Source: Rothia nasimurium (GTDB lineage Bacteria > Actinomycetota > Actinomycetes > Actinomycetales > Micrococcaceae). From it: a DNA stretch of 64,000 nucleotides. Shown one piece after another: positions 50,194 to 57,300 of the stretch. Both the position numbers and the translations under genes were made by a program. Position 1 is the first letter of the stretch; every line of letters starts with the position of its first letter. Below the pieces are notes generated by a model. That model ran no database searches. It saw only the letters and a program-made list of their open reading frames with translations, and had not been told where the DNA came from. The stretch lies in the NCBI RefSeq assembly GCF_928392795.1, contig NZ_CAKMTJ010000002.1, forward strand, positions 186,001 to 250,000, in the 5' to 3' direction.

Positions 50194-51279
50194 CCTCCGC
50201 CCACTTCGCACCGTCACGGTCTGCCCGGTGAAGGGGTGGGGGAAGGTCAGTGACCTGGCCAGTAGCTGGAGGGGTAAGGCGGGTTCGTCCTCGGCGATGG
50301 GTAGGACGGCCGGGTAGACCACGTCCCCCACAATCGGGGCCCCGGCTGCGGCCAGGTGCACCCGTAACTGGTGGGTCTTGCCGGTGTGCGGTTCCAAAAG
50401 ATAGTGGGCCAGGGATGTGCCCGCCTGCGGCAGGGGTAGGGCCGGGTTGGCTTCGGATACAGCGGGCAGGACGCCGTCCGCCACCTCAAATACCTTCAGG
50501 CAGGTAATACGTGACTGGGCATTGAGCCCCTCAAAGGAGGCACCGGAGCGGCGCCGCTCGCGCCGCTCAGCCTTGGTCTCTACCGGCAGGGGGCCGGTGT
50601 CACCGGGCAGGAGCTCAACACCGGTATGGGTTACCTGCATAGCCCCGTGCTGGTTATCAATGCGCGAGCGCACCGTCAGACTTTCGCCTTCTCCCAGCCC
50701 GGCGATGGGGGCCGCCACTGCCTCGTAGGTCTTGGTGGGTTCGCGCCGCTGGAACATGGTCTGAAAAGGGGCGCGGGCCTCGGGCGTCTTGGCAAAGAGC
50801 ACCACTCCGGCGGTGGCCCGATCCAGGCGGTGAATCGGAATCAAATCGGGGTTGTTCTCCCGAACCCGCAGCTTGGTCAGGGCCGTGTGGGCAACAAAGG
50901 ACCCGTTGGGGGTGGTGGGTAGGAAGTGGGGCTTATCAATGGCCAGAACCCACTCGTCCTCGTAGAGCACCGGCATGTCAAAGGGCACGGTCTTTTCAAC
51001 CCCCAGTTCCCGGTAGTACCAAATCTTTTGCCCCGTCAAAGGCGCATCGGGGGCAACCGCCTGCCCGTCGGCGTCCTTCACCTCATCGCGCTCAAAGCGG
51101 GAGGTAAAGAGGGAACGCTCATGGGGGTAGAAGCGGGCCACCAGGTAGTCCAGCACCGTGCTTGCGCCCAGGGGGTCGTCCTCGGGATTGCCCGCGTCGG
51201 GCAGCACAAAAGAGACGGCGTCAATCCCGTTGCGCTGGGGCAGGGGCTTGGGGGCAAGGTGGCGGTTGATTCGGCGCAT
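50140..51279 (-). CDS. RluA-family pseudouridine synthase
   Basis: 379 aa from ATG 51279. The catalytic motif IPIHRLDRATAGVVLFAKTPEAR is intact, with the active Asp in HRLD. VLYEDEWVLAIDKPHFLPTTPNG and HTGKTHQLRVHLAAAGAPIVGDVVYP are standard RluA blocks. It isomerises uridine in rRNA or tRNA; the target is not predictable. The N-terminal 70 residues (RRINRHLAPKPLPQRNGIDAVSFVLP) may form an S4-like region. ATG 51279 is chosen because GATAAT sits seven bases upstream; the frame remains open further upstream but the residues there are not family-like. Confidence 0.92.
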   Translation of the reverse strand: MRRINRHLAPKPLPQRNGIDAVSFVLPDAGNPEDDPLGASTVLDYLVARFYPHERSLFTSRFERDEVKDADGQAVAPDAPLTGQKIWYYRELGVEKTVPFDMPVLYEDEWVLAIDKPHFLPTTPNGSFVAHTALTKLRVRENNPDLIPIHRLDRATAGVVLFAKTPEARAPFQTMFQRREPTKTYEAVAAPIAGLGEGESLTVRSRIDNQHGAMQVTHTGVELLPGDTGPLPVETKAERRERRRSGASFEGLNAQSRITCLKVFEVADGVLPAVSEANPALPLPQAGTSLAHYLLEPHTGKTHQLRVHLAAAGAPIVGDVVYPAVLPIAEDEPALPLQLLARSLTFPHPFTGQTVTVRSGRRLGLVEQVPATGEVRPLL

Positions 51280-51286
51280 GGGCTCT

Positions 51287-51292
51287 ATTATC
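51287..51292 (-). promoter_or_regulatory. -10 box GATAAT of the leaderless RluA gene
   Basis: GATAAT on the minus strand lies seven bases before the ATG at 51279. Confidence 0.6.
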
Positions 51293-51406
51293 GCAGGTAG
51301 ATCCCAAGGCCTGCTTGATAGAGTTGAACTGCCTCTCTCGTGGACTCCACGCGGTACATCCATCCTTAAGAAAAATCTCCGCGAGTGTGAGACCAGAGAG
51401 GAGGTA

Positions 51407-51535
51407 ATGGCTGTGGCTAAAAGCAAGGCTAAGAAAAACAGCCCCGACAAGATTGCAGTCAGAATCGTCGCTACTGCAATACTCATCGGAGCTGTAGCAA
51501 AGCTTTTGGAAGCTATCGAACCGTTCATTCGATAG
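51407..51535 (+). CDS. 42-aa small protein with one membrane helix
   Basis: MAVAKSKAKKNSPDKIAVRI then a hydrophobic helix (VATAILIGAVAKLLEAI) and EPFIR. A strong GGAGG lies just upstream; if spacing is decisive the start may be GTG 51413, two codons later. It has its own upstream region divergent from the RluA gene and a downstream hairpin at 51548. The basic N-terminus plus single helix resembles small membrane-active proteins, including type I toxins, but no family is recognised. Confidence 0.5.
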   Translation: MAVAKSKAKKNSPDKIAVRIVATAILIGAVAKLLEAIEPFIR

Positions 51536-51547
51536 GTCCTACAGCAA

Positions 51548-51586
51548 GGGGCGACTCTGGTAGTAAGCGGCTACCGGGGTTGCCCC
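51548..51586 (+). terminator. Hairpin after the 42-aa gene
   Basis: GGGGC..GGTAG / CTACC..GCCCC with an outer extension AAGG/CCTT, followed by TTGTTTGCTGT. A moderate intrinsic terminator. Confidence 0.65.
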
Positions 51587-51652
51587 GCCTTGTTTGCTGT
51601 CATCCTTAAGATAAAACCAGTTTATCTGCTTTGTATTGTGCGTCAAGGGTGG

Positions 51653-52981
51653 CTAAAAGGAGCCCGCCATCAGTTCCCACACCACCCGGTAGCTGGCCTC
51701 AAAAGCGGGCAGGGGCAGGAACTCGCAGTTGGAGTGGAAATTGTGCGCCCCCGTGAAGAAATTGGGGGTGTAGATTCCCCGGGTGGAGAGATACGAGCCG
51801 TCGGTGCCCCCGCGCATGGCCAGGTTGATGGGCTCGATACCCAGCCGGGCAAAGGCGGCGCGCAGATGCTCGGCCGCCACGGCGTTGGCGCTGGTTTTGG
51901 CGTCCTCAAGGTTGCTGTAGATATCTGAGATATCCAGGTGTACGGACGCCCGCGGGTTGGCTTCTGTCGTTCGCTCAGCTAGGTCGCGCAGGAAGTCCTT
52001 TTTGGTCTCGTAGCCTGCCCGGTCGTGGTCGCGGATACTAATATCGACGGTTGCGGTCGCCTGGTTGCCCGCTATCCCGTTGACCCAGAGGTAACCCTCA
52101 CGCCCCTCAGTGTGCTCGGGGGTCTGAGCGCGGTCGAGGGCCGCGATAAAGTCGTGGGCCACCAGAATCGGGTTGACCAGGTTGCCCTTGGAATTCATGG
52201 GGTGGGCGGTCACACCCTCAACGTGCAGGCGGGCATGCCCGGCATTGAAAGTAGCCTCGACCAGCTCACCCAGTTCGCAGCAGTCCAGGGTGTAGGCATA
52301 ATCCACGGGGAAGCGCGCCAGATCCATGGTGCGCACGCCCAGCAGGCCGATTTCTTCATCCGGCACAAAGGAGAGGTAGATATCGGGATGGGCGGACGCA
52401 CCCGCCCCAGCTCCCTGCGCTGCCCTACCGACTTGCCCGGTGGCGTCCGCGTCCGCAGCTAAGAGGCGCACAGCAGCTTCCATGACCGAGGCGACCCCGG
52501 CCTTGTCGTCCGCTCCCAGCACGCTGGTGCCGTCGGTGACGATCACGCGCTGGCCGGTGTAGCGGGTGATTTCGGGGTGCTCGGCCTCGCGCAGCCAGAT
52601 GTCGAGGTCGGTGTTGAGGCAGATGTCCCCGCCGGGGTAGTCGATGACGCGGGCGTGCACGTCGGGGGAGAGATTGACGTCAACCGTATCGAGGTGGGTG
52701 CAGAAGCCGATGGCGGGGGCTTCGGTGCCCGCGGGCAGGGTGGAGGGAATACGGGCGGTCAGCACACAGGTGTCGCTCAGATGCACGTTGTGGGCACCGG
52801 CTGCCGTGAGTTCGTCCTTGAGCAGGCGGGCCAGCTCCCACTGGCCCTGGCTGGTGGGCACGACCGATGCTGAGGCGTCCGACTGGCTAGAGATCGCCGA
52901 GTAGCGCAGAAAACGGGCGGCTAAGGCCTCCTGTAGATCTGCATCTGGGGTATAGGTGGGAGTAAATGTGGTGGTGGTCAT
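51653..52981 (-). CDS. pepT: Peptidase T (tripeptide aminopeptidase)
   Basis: 442 aa. A dinuclear zinc exopeptidase of family M20 that releases N-terminal residues from tripeptides in the cytosol. GFCTHLDTVDV (first zinc His and Asp), DGTSVLGADDKAGVASVMEA, SFVPDEEIGLLGVRTMDLARFPVDYAYTLD and AMRGGTDGSYLSTRGIYTPNFFTGAHNFHS carry the metal ligands and catalytic Glu. Between the VRLLA helix and YLSFVPDEE is an unusual Ala/Gly insert (ADADATGQVGRAAQGAGAGASAHPD), coded by a 55-bp palindromic element. TAAACT seven bases before the ATG indicates a leaderless mRNA. Confidence 0.95.
   Translation of the reverse strand: MTTTTFTPTYTPDADLQEALAARFLRYSAISSQSDASASVVPTSQGQWELARLLKDELTAAGAHNVHLSDTCVLTARIPSTLPAGTEAPAIGFCTHLDTVDVNLSPDVHARVIDYPGGDICLNTDLDIWLREAEHPEITRYTGQRVIVTDGTSVLGADDKAGVASVMEAAVRLLAADADATGQVGRAAQGAGAGASAHPDIYLSFVPDEEIGLLGVRTMDLARFPVDYAYTLDCCELGELVEATFNAGHARLHVEGVTAHPMNSKGNLVNPILVAHDFIAALDRAQTPEHTEGREGYLWVNGIAGNQATATVDISIRDHDRAGYETKKDFLRDLAERTTEANPRASVHLDISDIYSNLEDAKTSANAVAAEHLRAAFARLGIEPINLAMRGGTDGSYLSTRGIYTPNFFTGAHNFHSNCEFLPLPAFEASYRVVWELMAGSF
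52394..52448. repeat. 55-bp GGACGC/GCGTCC palindromic element inside pepT
   Basis: Outer arms GCGGACGCACC and GGTGGCGTCCGC pair; length from GGACGC to GCGTCC is 55 bp. It is in frame and codes for an Ala/Gly-rich insert absent from typical PepT. Confidence 0.75.
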
Positions 52982-52988
52982 GGTGAGT

Positions 52989-52994
52989 AGTTTA
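52989..52994 (-). promoter_or_regulatory. -10 box TAAACT of leaderless pepT
   Basis: TAAACT on the minus strand lies seven bases before the ATG at 52981. It overlaps the space after the Nei-type gene. Confidence 0.6.
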
Positions 52995-53014
52995 CTCCCG
53001 CGGCGCGCGGAAAC

Positions 53015-53899
53015 TTAGCCCGGCAGCTCCTGGCAACCGGGGCAGCGGAAGCTAATGCGGTCGGTGTCTTCCTCGCGGGCGTACAGGTGGCCCGCTGTGT
53101 AGCGGTCGGCGCCGGTGCCGGTTTCTGAGAGGTCTTCCTTGATGATGGTTTCCCCGCAGCGGTAGCATGGGCGGCCTGCCCGCCCGTAGCACCAGAGCGG
53201 TTCGGCACTGGTGCGGGTGACCCGGTGCGGACGCCCGCGGTTAGCATCCAGCAGCAGACGGGCAATGGAGACCACGGCAGCGATATCGGGCACCGCCCCC
53301 ACCGGGGTGCGCGGGTCAAGGCCCGCGAGAAAACAGGTCTCAGCCCGGTAGATGGTGCCGATACCGGCCAGGTTCTTCTGATCGAGCAGGGCTACCCCTA
53401 AGGGGCGCTCCGGCCGGGTAGCCAGGTTAGCTACCGCCTGCTCAACCGACCAGTCGGGGCCAAGCAAGTCGGGGCCCAGGTAGGATAGGCGGTCAGCTTC
53501 TTGGCTGGTGGGGAAAACCTCAAGTAGCCCCAGGGTAAAGCCCACGGCTTCGACCGGGTGGCTGCCGGGCACTATCTGCCCGTCGCTATCAAGCCTTGCA
53601 TTAGCCTGAATCAGAGCCCGCACCTGATCAGCCGGGCGCCGCCACTTTTCCCGCGAACCGTTCGCGTCCAGCCCGTAGAGGTGCCAGATGCCGTCCATCT
53701 TCAGGTGGGAGTGCACGGTCATCTCACCGATACGCAGCAGAATATGCTTACCCCGGGCCAGGGCCCCGTGAATGGGCTGGCCCGCCAGATTGATGTCGGC
53801 AACCTGGGGGTAGCGGAAGTCTGTAGTGTGGGCTGTTCTACCGGCAAGAGCGCGGTGGAGCGAGCGGGCCTGCCGCCATACGGTATCGCCTTCAGGCAC
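53015..53899 (-). CDS. Fpg/Nei-family DNA glycosylase (endonuclease VIII-like)
   Basis: 294 aa. After start removal the N-terminus is PEGDTVWRQA, the catalytic Pro-Glu of the Fpg/Nei family (PEGD as in Nei). HSHLKMDGIWHLY and LLDQKNLAGIGTIYRAE (helix-two-turns-helix) follow, and the C-terminal zinc finger has CYGRAGRPCYRCG...CPGC. It removes oxidised pyrimidines and cleaves the strand by beta,delta-elimination. The GTG start has GGAGGGG about eleven bases upstream. It is co-oriented with pepT, 33 bases away, but pepT has its own promoter. Confidence 0.92.
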   Translation of the reverse strand: MPEGDTVWRQARSLHRALAGRTAHTTDFRYPQVADINLAGQPIHGALARGKHILLRIGEMTVHSHLKMDGIWHLYGLDANGSREKWRRPADQVRALIQANARLDSDGQIVPGSHPVEAVGFTLGLLEVFPTSQEADRLSYLGPDLLGPDWSVEQAVANLATRPERPLGVALLDQKNLAGIGTIYRAETCFLAGLDPRTPVGAVPDIAAVVSIARLLLDANRGRPHRVTRTSAEPLWCYGRAGRPCYRCGETIIKEDLSETGTGADRYTAGHLYAREEDTDRISFRCPGCQELPG

Positions 53900-54032
53900 T
53901 GCTAAGCACCCCTCCGTGTTATCAAAATGTGACCTGTCTAATATGACCTATCTATGACGCCCTGCGCGCGCCTCTGCTCACAGTGTAGACCAGAATTACT
54001 ACAAAACTTGCGTGCCACCTGCTGAAAGGGTG

Positions 54033-54182
54033 TATAGTCGTTTCACGTCATGCTTCACCGTTGAAGTTTATGGCCCAGCACTAACTTAATACAAAGGGCA
54101 GGCTCATGCGATGTTGCTAGAGTAGGCCCTGACTCCTTAGGTGGTCTCCCAGCCGCCTGTCCCCTAGATGGAGGTCAGAACA
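54033..54182 (+). promoter_or_regulatory. Promoter and structured leader with short uORFs before the 47-aa gene
   Basis: TTGCGT (54008) and TATAGT (54033-54038) make a promoter, giving a leader of about 140 bases. CTGACTCC (54129-54136) can pair with GGAGGTCAG (54171-54179), hiding the ribosome-binding site. Three tiny ORFs precede it; the last, ATG CGA TGT TGC TAG at 54106-54120, encodes Met-Arg-Cys-Cys. A two-Cys uORF ahead of a hidden ribosome-binding site suggests cysteine-responsive attenuation, but this is inference. Confidence 0.45.
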
Positions 54183-54326
54183 ATGAATCTGCTCTTTACC
54201 GCACTCATGGTTGTTATGGTCATGATGCTTGTGATGTCTCTCGGTGCTTTCTACGTGCACCTTACCCGCAGCGTCCGCGCCTTCCGCGCTGGCTACGAGG
54301 GCGTGGAGTACAACCTCACCGCCTAA
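54183..54326 (+). CDS. 47-aa single-helix membrane protein
   Basis: MNLLFTALMVVMVMMLVMSL continues to GAFYVHLTRSVRAFRAGYEGVEYNLTA. One long Met/Val/Leu-rich helix starts at the N-terminus and is followed by a basic, then aromatic, cytosolic tail. GGAGG eight bases upstream supports the start. It has its own promoter and leader, and a strong terminator follows at 54351, so it is a monocistronic unit. Function unknown. Confidence 0.65.
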   Translation: MNLLFTALMVVMVMMLVMSLGAFYVHLTRSVRAFRAGYEGVEYNLTA

Positions 54327-54350
54327 TCAATGAGAGACCGCTAGCCACTC

Positions 54351-54383
54351 AGAACCTCCCTTGCCCCACGCAAGGGAGGTTCT
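54351..54383. terminator. Terminator between the 47-aa gene and lhr
   Basis: 13-bp perfect stem AGAACCTCCCTTG / CAAGGGAGGTTCT followed by GCTGTTTTT. It serves the plus-strand gene, and possibly lhr on the other strand. Confidence 0.9.
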
Positions 54384-54390
54384 GCTGTTT

Positions 54391-57300
54391 TTAGGAATAG
54401 TCCTTCCGCATGCGCAGGCCGCGCGGGGTGGCGTAGAAACCTGCTGCCAGCAGGGCCCGGCGCAGGGTGAGGACGGGGTGCTCGCCGCTCTCTGCTGCTG
54501 CGTCCGGCTGGTCGGGAGCAGGGGGTAGGGGGGCCGGCGTGCTGAGCACATCCACCCCGCCCGCGGTTTCGATGACGATTTTGTCGGCTACTCCGGCGCG
54601 CACCAGCTGGCCAATCAGGGGCGCGGACGCTTCTACCCGGTCGGTTCGGTCGGTAAAGGGCAGTAGGGTTTTGCCGCCGCGTTCCAGGTAGAGGGTGAGC
54701 TCCCCGTCGACCAGGATGATGACGGCCCCGGCCTTGCGCCCTGGCTTGTGCTTGATGGGGGTGCGGTTGCTGTCCCAGGCCACGGGGGTGGGCCAGGGTA
54801 GGGCGGCCCCGTAGGGGTTGGCCGGGTCGGTGGCAGCGAGCAGGGTGACCGAGTGGCGGGTGCGGCGCACCGGGGTGTAGGCGGATGCGCCGGGTGCGAC
54901 GTCCTGCCCCTCGTCTGCGGCGGTGATGTCGTCCGCCGCCCGGAGCCTATCGACGGTGGAGGAGGTCGAGAACTGGGCAGCGCCCAGGCCCTCAATGAAG
55001 TAGCCGCGGCGGGCCAGCCCCTTTTCTTCGGCGGTAGACAGCACCCGGTAGACCCCGGCAAAGCCGCCGGGGGTGTCCTCAACGGCCACGGCCCCGCGGG
55101 TGAGCACCCCGTAGCGGTCCATGAGCAGTTCGGCGCGGGCGGCAGCTGCCACGGTGGCATCGAGCGGTTCGGCCTCGATACGGGCCCAGCGTCCGCCGTC
55201 GATAGGGGCGACCTGGGCGGATACCGCCGGGGCCCGGCCCACGCCCACCCCTAGGCGGGAGGCCGAGAGGCGGGAGGCCCCGTGGCGCATTCCCACGGAG
55301 CGGGCCCGGGGAGCGGGGGCGGCCACCTTGTGGGCCGAAGCCCCGCCCGAGATCAGGGCCCGCACCGGGGCGAAGGTATCGCCGGTGACTAGCCCGGCCC
55401 AGACCAGGTTCCAGAGGGCGGTTGAAATCTCCTGGGCGTTCGGGGGCGTGTTACCCAGTGAGGTGGCCAGGGCGGCGAGCTGGGTCTGAATCTGGCTGAA
55501 GAAGAGCCCGCCGGTTAGCAGCTCGTAGATGGTGTTTTCGAGGGCTCCCAGGGCAGCGAGCGCCTCGGTGCGTTCTACCTCATCGGGCAGGGTCAGGGCC
55601 GCGCTCTCACCCAGGTGTAGAGCGACCCAGCCGTCGTCCCCGGCGAGCTGGCCGGCGCCCGTCCAGATGACGTCCCCGGCGCTCATGGCTGAGTCGAGCA
55701 GGGCGGGGGTGTAGTCGCTGATGCGGGCCTTGAGAATCAGAGGTTCGAGAGCTGAGGCGGGCACCCGCACCCCGGCGAGCTGGTCGATCACGGTGAGTAG
55801 GCCGTCGTAGCCGCTGAGCATGGCGCTTTCGTCCCGGCGGACGCTGATGGGCTGGGCCGGTGCCCCGACGGTGCCGGGGGCGGCGGCGGTTTCGGTGACC
55901 TGCCAGGAGCCCACATGCTGCCAGGGCGGCAGGAAGCGGGCATAGGTGCCGGGGGTAACGGGTTCGACGTCGGCGCGCAGGGCTGCCAGGGAGCGGGAGC
56001 GCAGGGTGCGCAGGACGGAGGCGTCCACCCACTCGGTCCCGGCCAGGTAGGCGGGGTCGGTGGAGCCGGTACGGGCTGCGGCCAGCTCGGCGCGGAGTTC
56101 TTCGGGCAGGAACTCACCGGAGATCACCCGCCGGTCAGCGGCCAGGGTGCGCAGGGCGGTATCGACCACCGAGACGCCCAGGGAAAGGGCGGCAGCAGCC
56201 TGGGCAGCGGTAAAGGGGGCGTGGGTGCGGGCGTAGCGGGCGACCAGGTCAACCAGGGGAGCCTCGACCGGCTCCAGGAAGGCTAGGGGGACCCCGATGG
56301 GCAGGGGTACGCCCAGGGCGTCTCGCAGGCGGGCGGCGTCCTCAATGGCGGCGTAGAGTTCCCGCCCGTGCAGGCGGAAGCGCAGGGCCCGACCGGCTTT
56401 CACCAGGGCCTCAAGGTGATCGGTGGCTTCGGCTTCGGTCAGGACGCGCTCACCCGGCTTACCTGTCTCGGCCTCGGCAGTCGGGGCGCTGGCGTCCTCA
56501 CCGGTTCCCTGGTCCAGGAGCACCCGCAGGCGCTGGGCTGCCTCGGCGGCGGTCAGGGGGCCGAGCAGGCGCAGCAGGTCGGCGGCTCCCTCGACCCCGC
56601 GCAGGCGGTAGCCCGCAGCGGTGCGCTGGAGTCGGGCCTCGGTGGAACGGATCACCTCAACATCGAGCAGCTCACGCAGCTCATCCTTGCCGAGCAGCTC
56701 AGCTAGCAGGGCAGGGTCCAGGGCCAGGGCAGCGGCGCGGCGCTCGGCTAAGGGGGAGTCCCCGTCGTAGAGGAACTGGGCCACATAGCCAAAGAGCAGG
56801 GTGCGGGCGAAGGGGGAGGGGGTTTCGGTTTCCACCTCGCTGATGCGTACCTTTTTGGCCTCAAGATCCTTGTGCAGGGCGGTCAGGGCCGGTAGGTCAT
56901 AGACATCCTGCAGGCATTCGCGGGCGGTTTCCAGCAGCAGGGGGAAGGTGGGGTACTTGCGGGCCACATCCAGGAGCTGGGCGGAGCGCTGGCGCTGCTG
57001 CCACAGGGGAGTGCGGCGGCCCGGGTCCTTGCGGGGTAGCAGCAGGGCGCGGGCGGCGTTCTCGCGGAAGCGGGAGGCAAAGAGGGCAGAGTTACCCACC
57101 CGCTCGGTCACGATGTCTTCGAGCTCAGCCGGGTCAAAGATAAAGAGGTCAGCACCGGGCGGCTCGGCTTCCATGGCAGGAATACGCAGCACAATACCGT
57201 CATCGGCAGCCATAGCAGAGGCGTTAACCCCGTAGCGTTCCTCAGCCCGGGCGCCGACCGCCAGGGCCCAGGGGGAGTGTACCGGCATACCCAGGGGCGA

